From an uncultured Sutterella sp. (GTDB lineage Bacteria > Pseudomonadota > Gammaproteobacteria > Burkholderiales > Burkholderiaceae_F), in contig CAJMKD010000001.1 of NCBI GenBank assembly GCA_905213905.1, positions 1-64,000 of the forward strand: DNA of 64,000 bases. The letters are read 5' to 3'. Below are positions 45,890 to 64,000 of this stretch, piece by piece. Numbering within the stretch: the first letter of the stretch is position 1; each line of letters begins with the position of its first letter. The notes under the pieces are model-generated. The model searched no databases. It saw only the letters and a list, made by a program, of their open reading frames with translations, and was not told where the DNA came from. The position numbers were made by a program, and so were the translations under genes.

Positions 45890-46672
45890 TTATTCTCCGT
45901 CCTTAGCAGCCGGCTTGCGAGCAGCACGGTCCTGCTTCTGATCGTTGCGGCGGGCGTTGCGGCGAGCGCCGGGACGACCAGCACGGTCGTTACGACGGCC
46001 GCGGCGGTCTTCGCGAGGCGAAGGCGCTTCGACAGCCTCGGCCTGGCCGAGATTGTCACCCTTGTAGACCCAAACCTTAACGCCGATCACGCCGTACGTC
46101 GTACGAGCTTCGGAGAAGCCGTAATCGATGTTGGCGCGAAGCGTCTGCAGAGGCACGCGGCCTTCACGGTACCATTCGGCACGGGCAATGTCGGCGCCGT
46201 TCAGACGGCCGGAAGACATGACCTTAATGCCCTGGGCGCCGAGGCGCATGGCGTTCTGCATAGCGCGCTTCATGGCGCGGCGGAACATAACGCGCTTTTC
46301 GAGCTGCTGCGTGATGCCGTCGGCAATCAGCTGCGCATCGAGTTCGGGACGACGAACTTCTTCGATATTGACGTGAACAGGCACGCCCATCATCTTCTGA
46401 ACTTCGGTCTTCAGCGCTTCAATGTCGGCACCCTGCTTGCCGATCACGATACCCGGACGAGCCGTGAAGATCGTGATGCGGGCATTGTTAGCCGGGCGTT
46501 CGATGAGAATGCGGCTCACGCTCGCGTTGCGGAGCTTCTTGTGAAGGAAGCTGCGAACCTTCAGGTCTTCCTGAAGGGTCTTCGGATAGTCACGGCCGAT
46601 CGCGTACCAGCGCGACGTCCAGTTGCGCGTAACGGGGAGACGGAAGCCGGTGGGATTAATTTTCTGACCCAT
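45890..46672 (-). CDS. rpsC: 30S ribosomal protein S3
   Basis: Head protein at the mRNA entry, part of the helicase centre. KH domain with GIVIGKQGADIEALK, and the C domain GIKVMSSGRLNGADIARAEW. At 260 residues it is longer than E. coli S3 (233) because of an Arg/Asn/Asp-rich disordered tail (DRRGRRNDRAGRPGARRNAR). It follows rplV by 14 bases. Confidence 0.98.
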   Translation of the reverse strand: MGQKINPTGFRLPVTRNWTSRWYAIGRDYPKTLQEDLKVRSFLHKKLRNASVSRILIERPANNARITIFTARPGIVIGKQGADIEALKTEVQKMMGVPVHVNIEEVRRPELDAQLIADGITQQLEKRVMFRRAMKRAMQNAMRLGAQGIKVMSSGRLNGADIARAEWYREGRVPLQTLRANIDYGFSEARTTYGVIGVKVWVYKGDNLGQAEAVEAPSPREDRRGRRNDRAGRPGARRNARRNDQKQDRAARKPAAKDGE

Positions 46673-46686
46673 GGTAATTCACCTTA

Positions 46687-47025
46687 TTAGCTTTCGCCGT
46701 CGCCGACGGTGATGTAGATGTGGCTCGTCTGCTTGTTGATTCGCGTGCCGCGGCCCTTGGCGCGAGCACCGAAGCGGCGCAGCGTGGCGGCCTTTTCAAC
46801 GTGAATCTTCGTCACGACGAGCGTGTCGATGTCGGCGCCGAAATTGTGTTCGGCGTTGGCAATGGCGCTTTCCAGAGCCTTCTTGATGATCCCGGCGGCA
46901 CGCTTCTGCGTGAAGGTCAGGATGGCAATAGCCTTGTCCACGGGCTTGCCGCGGACGAGGTCAGCCACCAGACGGCCCTTCTGGGCAGACAGGCGGACGC
47001 CACGAACGATAGCAGTAGTTTCCAT
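46687..47025 (-). CDS. rplV: 50S ribosomal protein L22
   Basis: Lines the exit tunnel by a long beta-hairpin. The 112 residues contain RLSAQKGRLVADLVRGKPVDKA and the tunnel hairpin ATLRRFGARAKGRGTRINKQT. No deletion typical of macrolide resistance is visible in the hairpin. Its ATG is directly after the rpsS stop. Confidence 0.98.
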   Translation of the reverse strand: METTAIVRGVRLSAQKGRLVADLVRGKPVDKAIAILTFTQKRAAGIIKKALESAIANAEHNFGADIDTLVVTKIHVEKAATLRRFGARAKGRGTRINKQTSHIYITVGDGES

Positions 47026-47304
47026 TTACTTACCCACCTTCTTATCGCCGGCGGCATGGCCCTTGAACGTGCGCGTGTGCGCAAATTCGCCGAGCTTGTG
47101 ACCGACCATGTTTTCGTTGATGTAGACCGGCACGTGCTGACGGCCGTTGTGCACAGCGATCGTCAGACCGACAAATTCCGGAACGATCGTCGAGCGGCGC
47201 GACCAGGTCTTGAGCGGACGCTTGTCACGGCTCGCCTGGGCGGCTTCAACCTTCTTCATGAGGTGCCCGTCAACAAACGGGCCTTTCTTCAAAGAACGAG
47301 ACAT
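47026..47304 (-). CDS. rpsS: 30S ribosomal protein S19
   Basis: Head protein bridging to the 50S subunit. The 92 residues start SRSLKKGPFVDGHLMKKVE and include the signature VGLTIAVHNGRQHVPVYI. It is 11 bases after rplB and abuts rplV. Confidence 0.98.
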   Translation of the reverse strand: MSRSLKKGPFVDGHLMKKVEAAQASRDKRPLKTWSRRSTIVPEFVGLTIAVHNGRQHVPVYINENMVGHKLGEFAHTRTFKGHAAGDKKVGK

Positions 47305-47315
47305 TCGAGGCCCCC

Positions 47316-48143
47316 TTACTTACGGTTACGGCGCGACACGATCATCGAGTCGGTGCGCTTGCTGTTGCGGGTACGATAGCCCTTCGTGAGCTGGCCCCAC
47401 GGCGTAACAGGCGCACGACCAGTACCGGTCTTGCCTTCGCCGCCGCCGTGCGGATGATCCACCGGGTTCATGGCAACGCCGCGAACCGTCGGGCGAATGC
47501 CGCGCCAGCGCTTGGCGCCGGCCTTGCCGAGTTCACGCAGGCTGTTTTCTTCATTGCCGACGGTGCCGATCGTCGCGCGGCATTCGATGAGAACGCGGCG
47601 CACTTCACCGGAGCGCAGACGGATCTGGGCGTATTCGCCTTCACGAGCGACGAGCTGAGCGAAAGCGCCAGCAGCGCGGACGAGCTGAGCACCCTTGCCC
47701 GGGAGCAGTTCGATGCAGTGAATCGTCGAGCCAACAGGAATGTTACGAAGCGGAAGCGTATTGCCGACCTTGATCGGAGATTCCGCACCGTTCATGATTT
47801 CCTGACCGACCACCAGGCCCTTCGGGGCGATGATGTAGCGGCGTTCGCCGTCGGCATAGCAGACGAGAGCAATGTTCGCAGAACGGTTCGGATCGTATTC
47901 AATGCGTTCAACGCGGGCGGGGATGCCGTCCTTCTGACGCTTGAAGTCGATCAAACGATAGTGGCGCTTCGCACCGCCGCCCTTATGACGGCAGGTGATG
48001 TGACCATCGTTGTTGCGGCCGTTGATACGGTTCTTCTTTTCGACCAGAGCGGCCCAGGGCTTGCCCTTGTGGAGCTCCTTGTTGACCACTTTGACCGCGT
48101 GACGGCGGCCAGGAGACGTCGGCTTGAGTTTAACGAGAGCCAT
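47316..48143 (-). CDS. rplB: 50S ribosomal protein L2
   Basis: Needed for subunit association and the peptidyl-transferase centre. The 275 residues include the signature RGVAMNPVDHPHGGGEG with the catalytic-region His. It overlaps the rplW stop by one base (TAATG). The gene order rpsJ-rplC-rplD-rplW-rplB-rpsS is standard. Confidence 0.98.
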   Translation of the reverse strand: MALVKLKPTSPGRRHAVKVVNKELHKGKPWAALVEKKNRINGRNNDGHITCRHKGGGAKRHYRLIDFKRQKDGIPARVERIEYDPNRSANIALVCYADGERRYIIAPKGLVVGQEIMNGAESPIKVGNTLPLRNIPVGSTIHCIELLPGKGAQLVRAAGAFAQLVAREGEYAQIRLRSGEVRRVLIECRATIGTVGNEENSLRELGKAGAKRWRGIRPTVRGVAMNPVDHPHGGGEGKTGTGRAPVTPWGQLTKGYRTRNSKRTDSMIVSRRNRK

Positions 48144-48442
48144 TACATCACCTCTTGTTCGAAGTTGATTTCCTGACCCTCAGCGAGCGTGACGTACGCC
48201 TTGCGGACGTCGTTGCGCTTGCCCATATAACGGCCGAAGCGCTTCTGCTTGCCCTTGAGGTTCAGAATTTGAACGGAGCTGACCTTCGTATTGAAAAGCA
48301 GCTCGACCGCAGCCTTGACCTCATACTTCGTAGCGTCCGGGACGACCACGAAAGAAATCTGCTTGTGCTTTTCGCCGATCATCGTGCTCTTTTCCGAGAC
48401 GATGGGGCCGACGAGCACCTTCATCAGACGTTCCTGATTCAT
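48143..48442 (-). CDS. rplW: 50S ribosomal protein L23
   Basis: Docking site for trigger factor and SRP at the tunnel exit. The 99 residues contain VGPIVSEKSTMIGEKHKQISFVV and the family end LKGKQKRFGRYMGKRNDVRKAYV. It overlaps rplD by 4 bases and rplB by one. An alternative start is Met7. Confidence 0.98.
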   Translation of the reverse strand: MNQERLMKVLVGPIVSEKSTMIGEKHKQISFVVVPDATKYEVKAAVELLFNTKVSSVQILNLKGKQKRFGRYMGKRNDVRKAYVTLAEGQEINFEQEVM

Positions 48443-49059
48443 GCCAACATCTCCTCGATCTGAGCAACAGCCGCCTTCGTGACCACGACCTTGTCAAAAT
48501 AGAGCAGGCAGAGCGGATCAGCGTAACGCGGGGGAACGACGAGCACATCCTTCAGGTTGCGCGAGGCGAGGATGAGGTTGTCGTCAAGTTCTTCCTCACC
48601 GACGATGATGAGGGTGCGGTCCGTCAAGCCGAGCGACTTGAGCTGACCGACAAAAGCCTTGGTCTTGGGAAGTTCGGCCTTGATCGTGTCGACAGCGACG
48701 AGGCGCTGGTCGGCAGCAAGCTTCGAATAGATCGAAGACATCGCAGCACGGAACATCTTCTTGTTGACCTTCTGGCTGAAGTTTTCATCCGGCGTATTCG
48801 GGAACGCACGACCACCACCACGCCAAACGTTGGAGGAAGTCATACCGGAACGGGCGCGACCCGTACCCTTCTGACGCCAGGGCTTCTTCGTGGAATGATG
48901 CACATCACGGCGGTTGAGCTGAGCGCGCGTACCGAGACGAGCATTGGCCTGGAAGGCAACCACGATCTGGTGCACCAGGGCTTCGTTGTATTCACGACCG
49001 AACACGGCGTCGGCGGCTTCGACCGTCTTTCCCTGTTCGTTCAGGACATTGAGTTCCAT
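48439..49059 (-). CDS. rplD: 50S ribosomal protein L4
   Basis: Tunnel-lining protein; in E. coli it also represses the S10 operon through the leader upstream of rpsJ. The 206 residues include the extended loop WRQKGTGRARSGMTSSNVWRGG. Here the region before rpsJ is a short 117-base gap rather than a long S10 leader, so L4 control of the E. coli type is doubtful. It lies 11 bases after rplC. Confidence 0.98.
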   Translation of the reverse strand: MELNVLNEQGKTVEAADAVFGREYNEALVHQIVVAFQANARLGTRAQLNRRDVHHSTKKPWRQKGTGRARSGMTSSNVWRGGGRAFPNTPDENFSQKVNKKMFRAAMSSIYSKLAADQRLVAVDTIKAELPKTKAFVGQLKSLGLTDRTLIIVGEEELDDNLILASRNLKDVLVVPPRYADPLCLLYFDKVVVTKAAVAQIEEMLA

Positions 49060-49070
49060 TGTTTCGCTCC

Positions 49071-49715
49071 TTACGCCTTAACAGCCGGACGGACGATGAC
49101 TTCGCCGCCCTTGGCGCCGGGGACGGCACCGCGAACCAGCAGAAGCTGACGTTCCTTGTCGACACGCGCGATCACGAGGTTCTGGGTCGTACGCTGAACG
49201 TCGCCCAGGTGGCCAGCCATGCGCTTGCCGGGGAAGACGCGGCCCGGGTCCTGACGATTACCGATGGAGCCGGGAGCGTTGGTCGTCACGGAATTACCGT
49301 GCGAAGCACGGTTCGACGAGAAGTGGTGACGCTTGATGGCGCCTGCAAAACCCTTACCGATGGTCGTACCAGTCACGTCGACCTTCTGGCCTTCCGTGAA
49401 CATTTCGGCCGAGAGGGTCATGCCGGGCTTGAATTCGGCGACCTTGTCAGCATCGATATGGAACTCTTTGAGCATCGAACCAGCTTCAACGCCAGCCTTG
49501 GCGTAGTGGCCGGTCAGAGCCTTGTTGACGCGCGAGGGCTTCTTGGAGCCGAACGCGACCTGAATAGCATTGTAGCCGTCGGTTTCGACCGTCTTCACCA
49601 TCGTGACACGGTTATTCGACACGTCGAGCACGGTCACGGGGACGGAAACGCCGTCTTCCGTGAAAATACGCGTCATGCCGATCTTGCGACCGACGAGGCC
49701 GAGCTTATCACTCAT
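49071..49715 (-). CDS. rplC: 50S ribosomal protein L3
   Basis: Early assembly protein near the peptidyl-transferase centre. With the ATG at 49715, preceded by GGAG 6 bases upstream, it has 214 residues and begins SDKLGLVGRKIGMTRIF. The signature FAGAIKRHHFSSNRASHGNS is present. A 174-base gap before it holds its own predicted promoter. Confidence 0.97.
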   Translation of the reverse strand: MSDKLGLVGRKIGMTRIFTEDGVSVPVTVLDVSNNRVTMVKTVETDGYNAIQVAFGSKKPSRVNKALTGHYAKAGVEAGSMLKEFHIDADKVAEFKPGMTLSAEMFTEGQKVDVTGTTIGKGFAGAIKRHHFSSNRASHGNSVTTNAPGSIGNRQDPGRVFPGKRMAGHLGDVQRTTQNLVIARVDKERQLLLVRGAVPGAKGGEVIVRPAVKA

Positions 49716-49821
49716 TGTTTTCTCCACCCCGGCTGCGATTGGCCGGGACCGTTTCTTTTGGGAAATTGCTCAAGGCCGCTTCGAAAAAGAGGAAACGACC
49801 TCACTAGAGCACAAAGGCGCG

Positions 49822-49850
49822 ATTTTAGCCGCGGAACTTTTCCGCTGCAA
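49822..49850 (-). promoter_or_regulatory. Internal promoter upstream of rplC
   Basis: Minus strand: TTGCAG (49845-49850), 17 bases, TAAAAT (49822-49827), start near 49815. A 6-bp hairpin (GCGGAA/TTCCGC) lies in the spacer. The block TAAAATCGCGCCTTTGT (49811-49827) is identical to one upstream of rplQ (36025-36041). Confidence 0.65.
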
Positions 49851-49889
49851 CGAAAAAGCCCATGTTTTTTGCGGCAAAAATCAAATGGC

Positions 49890-50201
49890 TTACTGAACCT
49901 TGATCTTGACGTCCACGCCAGCGGGCAGGTCAAGCTTCATGAGCGCGTCAACCGTCTTGTCGGTCGGGTCGACGATGTCCATCAGACGCTGATGCGTGCG
50001 GATTTCGAGCTGATCGCGGCTGGTCTTGTTGACGTGCGGCGAACGGAGGATGTCGAAACGCTGAATGCGGGTGGGAAGGGGAACGGGACCACGAACAACG
50101 GCGCCGGTACGCTTAGCGGTATCGACGATTTCGAGAGCCGACTGATCGATCAGCTTGTAGTCGTAGGCCTTAAGACGGATGCGAATGCGCTGAGACTGCA
50201 T
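49890..50201 (-). CDS. rpsJ: 30S ribosomal protein S10
   Basis: Head protein that doubles as NusE in antitermination with NusB at boxA, such as the rrn boxA at the left of this window. The 103 residues include RIRIRLKAYDYKLIDQSA and GPVPLPTRIQRFDILRSPHVNK. It is first in the S10 group, 117 bases after tuf. The 117-base gap is too short for an E. coli-type S10 leader. Confidence 0.98.
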   Translation of the reverse strand: MQSQRIRIRLKAYDYKLIDQSALEIVDTAKRTGAVVRGPVPLPTRIQRFDILRSPHVNKTSRDQLEIRTHQRLMDIVDPTDKTVDALMKLDLPAGVDVKIKVQ

Positions 50202-50237
50202 TTCGTTTTTCCTAATTAAAAGAACAATAAAAGAACA

Positions 50238-50277
50238 GAGGGAGCGGAGTATATCCCCCGCTCCCTCATGAGATCAA
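50238..50277 (-). promoter_or_regulatory. tuf terminator overlapping the rpsJ promoter
   Basis: Minus strand: a 10-bp stem GAGGGAGCGG (50258-50267) with CCGCTCCCTC (50238-50247), followed by TGTTCTTTTATTG, forms a terminator after tuf. Its loop holds TATACT (50248-50253), with TTGATC 18 bases upstream (50272-50277), a promoter for rpsJ. Both roles are predicted from sequence. Confidence 0.6.
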
Positions 50278-50318
50278 CTCAAAAGTCGATTTTTTTCTTT
50301 ATCAGAAAAAATTCGCCA

Positions 50319-51509
<1,191 letters not shown>

Positions 51510-51621
51510 TTCTGGATCCTTAAATCAAAATAAAAAATTTTCTTGCCCTGCGGCCGGCGTCAACCTCGGTCGAAACGCCGTCCGCACGGGTCAGAATGCC
51601 GCTAAGTGCACTCTGATTTTA

Positions 51622-53724
<2,103 letters not shown>

Positions 53725-53749
53725 TTGAGGTTCCTCTCAGAATCGCAGA

Positions 53750-53769
53750 CAAGGCCCCGGAGGGCCTTG
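53750..53769 (-). other. Stem-loop between rpsG and fusA
   Basis: A perfect 8-bp inverted repeat, CAAGGCCC (53750-53757) with GGGCCTTG (53762-53769), and a 4-base loop. No T tract follows in the gene direction. It may stabilise or cleave the str mRNA between S7 and EF-G. Confidence 0.55.
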
Positions 53770-53784
53770 GCTGCAGAAAAGCGG

Positions 53785-54255
53785 TTAGAAGCGGAAGTGC
53801 GAGAAGGCCTTGTTGGCTTCAGCCATACGATGCACTTCGTCGCGCTTCTTCATAGCGCCGCCGCGGCCTTCAGCGGCATCAAGCAGTTCGCCGGCGAGGC
53901 GCTGCGGCATCGACTTTTCGGAACGCTTCTTAGCCGCTTCGCGCAGCCAGCGCATCGCAAGAGCCATGCGGCGGACGGGGCGGACTTCGACCGGCACCTG
54001 GTAGTTGGCGCCACCGACGCGGCGGGACTTGACTTCCACCAGCGGACGGACGTTGTTGAGGGCGGTGGTGAACACTTCCAGAGCGTTCTTGCCGGTCTTT
54101 TCTTCGATCTGCGCGAGGGCGCCGTAAACGATGCGTTCGGCCACGGCCTTCTTGCCATCGAGCATGATCACGTTGACAAACTTGGTAATTTCGACGCTGC
54201 CGAACTTCGGATCAGGCAGCACTTCGCGCTTGGGTACTTCGCGACGACGGGGCAT
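53785..54255 (-). CDS. rpsG: 30S ribosomal protein S7
   Basis: Nucleates the 30S head and binds the 3' domain of 16S rRNA. The 156 residues include MPRRREVPKREVLPDPKFGS and VEVRPVRRMALAMRWL. In E. coli S7 represses the str operon by binding the rpsL-rpsG intergenic RNA. Here that spacer is 159 bases and holds two small GC hairpins, a plausible equivalent. Confidence 0.98.
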   Translation of the reverse strand: MPRRREVPKREVLPDPKFGSVEITKFVNVIMLDGKKAVAERIVYGALAQIEEKTGKNALEVFTTALNNVRPLVEVKSRRVGGANYQVPVEVRPVRRMALAMRWLREAAKKRSEKSMPQRLAGELLDAAEGRGGAMKKRDEVHRMAEANKAFSHFRF

Positions 54256-54333
54256 TTGAATTCCTCTTACTTCAGTCTTTGCGCTTGAAGGCGTGAATGA
54301 TAAAAAAACCTTTTAGCGCAATTAAATTTCAAT

Positions 54334-54408
54334 GCGGTCAACGACCGCGACTTACTCGGCCTAGGACAGCATCGCTGCCTCGACCGTTCTCCTGCGGCGT
54401 AGCGCCGC
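54334..54408 (-). promoter_or_regulatory. rpsL-rpsG intergenic hairpins, possible S7 operator
   Basis: Two perfect 6-bp stems with 3-base loops: GCGGCG/CGCCGC (54394-54408), just past the rpsL stop, and GCGGTC/GACCGC (54334-54348). The arrangement resembles the S7-binding intergenic region of E. coli in position only; sequence similarity was not tested. Confidence 0.4.
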
Positions 54409-54414
54409 GAAGCA

Positions 54415-54792
54415 TTAAGCAGCCTTCGGGCGCTTGGCGCCGTACTTGGAGCGGGCCTGCTTACGATCCTTAACACCCTGCGTATCGAGGGAGCCGCGCA
54501 CGATGTGATAACGCACGCCAGGAAGGTCCTTCACACGACCGCCGCGGATAAGCACCACGGAGTGTTCCTGAAGGTTGTGGCCTTCGCCGCCGATGTACGA
54601 AATAACTTCGAAACCATTGGTGAGGCGAACCTTGGCAACCTTACGGAGAGCCGAGTTCGGCTTCTTCGGGGTCGTGGTGTACACACGCGTGCAGACGCCG
54701 CGCTTCTGCGGGCAATTCTTCAGCGCGGGGCTCTTGCTCTTATCGTGCGTGAGCTCGCGGGGCTTGCGAACAAGCTGGTTAATAGTAGGCAT
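54415..54792 (-). CDS. rpsL: 30S ribosomal protein S12
   Basis: Decoding-centre protein. The 125 residues include VYTTTPKKPNSALRKVAKVRL and GGRVKDLPGVRY in part. Lys43, Lys44 and Lys88, the usual streptomycin-resistance positions, are wild type, so sensitivity is expected. The Asp of VKDLPG is the methylthiolation site in other bacteria. It leads the str group, about 300 bases after the rpoC stop. Confidence 0.98.
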   Translation of the reverse strand: MPTINQLVRKPRELTHDKSKSPALKNCPQKRGVCTRVYTTTPKKPNSALRKVAKVRLTNGFEVISYIGGEGHNLQEHSVVLIRGGRVKDLPGVRYHIVRGSLDTQGVKDRKQARSKYGAKRPKAA

Positions 54793-54910
54793 ATCGTCCG
54801 TCTAAATAAATTTTGCTTTCCGCCGAATTGGCTGAAAGACAAGGTTTCAAGAGACTTCGAGACCCCCCCTATTCTCCCCGAACGCGCCCGACGCAGTAGC
54901 GTAGACAAGA

Positions 54911-54971
54911 TTCGAGAAGGAAGAAAATCTCGAAAGCACGTGATTTTCGAATAAAGTTTTTAGCCTGTCAA
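54911..54971 (-). promoter_or_regulatory. str operon promoter with 5'-terminal hairpin
   Basis: Minus strand: consensus TTGACA (54966-54971), 17 bases, GAAAAT (54943-54948), predicted start near 54936. A 7-bp stem, TTCGAGA (54928-54934) with TCTCGAA (54911-54917), begins two bases later. The remaining 54793-54910 is leader without other recognised elements. Confidence 0.55.
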
Positions 54972-55012
54972 GCCGAAAGAGCTGAATTTTGATGCCCCTC
55001 CTGTGCCTGAAA

Positions 55013-55046
55013 AGAAACCGCCTTGTCGTTTCAACGGCAAGGCGGT
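55013..55046 (-). terminator. Terminator of the rpoBC operon
   Basis: ACCGCCTTG (55017-55025) pairs with CAAGGCGGT (55038-55046), with two more inner pairs. In the minus direction TTTCTTTTC follows; the plus side also has T5. It lies about 45 bases past the rpoC stop. Confidence 0.85.
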
Positions 55047-55092
55047 CTTTTTAAAGGCTCTACCGAACCCTCAAGCTCAGTTGAAGAGCCTT

Positions 55093-59487
<4,395 letters not shown>

Positions 59488-59500
59488 CGCTTAAGTCCTC

Positions 59501-63664
<4,164 letters not shown>

Positions 63665-63833
63665 GGACACTCCGTTCGGCACTAGGGATGAACCAAAAAG
63701 TCGGCTCTTGATGAGAATGGACGGGGAAAAAGTGGAGACGCCGAAAAGCCGCTCGGCACTTCAGATTTTTCTGAGTCCGCGCGGCGTCAATACTGAGAAT
63801 TGAGTTTAGGCGTTGGTTTCATCAAGGAATAGA

Positions 63834-63905
63834 CTTTGATCTGATCTCCGGCAACGCGCTTTACCGAAACCGATCAGATCAAAGCCTCCTTGCGGAGGCT
63901 TTTTT
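63834..63905 (-). promoter_or_regulatory. rplL-rpoB spacer with two mutually exclusive stem-loops
   Basis: Minus strand, in order of transcription: a 9-bp stem AAAGCCTCC/GGAGGCTTT with a GCAA loop (63881-63902), then a perfect 13-bp stem CTTTGATCTGATC/GATCAGATCAAAG (63834-63846 with 63872-63884). They share four bases (63881-63884). In E. coli this spacer holds an attenuator and an RNase III site that set RNAP below L7/L12; the same job is inferred. The rest of 63665-63833 has only small imperfect hairpins. Confidence 0.65.
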
Positions 63906-63961
63906 GAGCAAAGCAGGCGCATTATTATGCGCCCACTTGCTAGGCAGATTCAAGTAAAAAA

Positions 63962-64000
63962 TTACTTGAGAGCAACCTTGGCGCCAGCGGCTTCGAGCTT
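63962..64000 (-). CDS. rplL: 50S ribosomal protein L7/L12 (3' end only)
   Basis: The last twelve codons and stop of rplL are visible (KLEAAGAKVALK then TAA); the rest lies beyond the right edge. The ending matches the family pattern of L7/L12, which recruits translation factors to the stalk, and the position before rpoB is the conserved one. Identification rests on this short end plus context. Confidence 0.88.
   Translation of the reverse strand, partial: KLEAAGAKVALK

Overview
This window looks like a chromosome segment from a betaproteobacterium of the order Burkholderiales, most likely a Sutterella/Parasutterella-type (Sutterellaceae) member. This rests on gene order (rplL-rpoB-rpoC-rpsL-rpsG-fusA-tuf-S10-spc-alpha; mlaFEDACB-murA; hemA-prfA-prmC; HIT-tatABC) and protein family type, not on a database search. 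Almost every base belongs to conserved housekeeping loci. I see no insertion sequence, prophage, CRISPR array or defence island. The unusual content lies in leaders, intergenic RNA structure and missing neighbours rather than in an exotic gene cluster.

Layout. 1-250: leader and strong promoter of an rRNA operon reading leftwards out of the window. 411-9061: M61 peptidase, ung, an LprI-like secreted protein, gph, rpe, the lytic transglycosylase mltA, dsbC, tRNA-Phe, queC and a DUF697-like membrane protein. 9182-12793: hemA-prfA-prmC and tRNA-Thr. 12819-16142: sspA-sspB, a Nif3-like protein and a DegS-like protease. 16178-24460: a long leftward block with a thioesterase, mlaF-E-D-A-C-B, murA, a HIT protein and tatA-B-C. 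24656-34976: rightward genes for PBP1A, LptM, LysA, GMP reductase, an M20 carbamoylase/amidohydrolase, a MetQ-like lipoprotein, EngB and HemB, with cyaY on the other strand. 35008-64000: Hsp15 and then, all leftward, the alpha, spc, S10 and str operons and rpoC-rpoB, ending in the last codons of rplL.

How the genes work together. The right half makes ribosomes and RNA polymerase, and the left edge starts an rRNA operon. The middle serves the envelope: Mla phospholipid transport, MurA, PBP1A, MltA, LptM, Tat export and DsbC. HemA and HemB are the first two committed steps to tetrapyrroles.

Main points of interest. (1) Two places where related Burkholderiales carry amino-acid operons, trpEGDC between gph and ung and the his operon between murA and HIT, are closed up here, suggesting Trp and His auxotrophy. 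(2) Several leaders of rRNA, r-protein and RNAP operons begin with a stable stem-loop within a few bases of the predicted start; the rRNA one has a lambda-boxB-like GAAAA loop followed by boxA. (3) The rplL-rpoB and guaC leaders contain mutually exclusive hairpins, and the carbamoylase start is hidden by a hairpin. (4) A 16-base perfect palindrome overlaps the predicted start of the thioesterase-mla operon. (5) Ung ends in a beta-clamp-like QPSLF. Promoters, start points and RNA folds were read by eye and are predictions.
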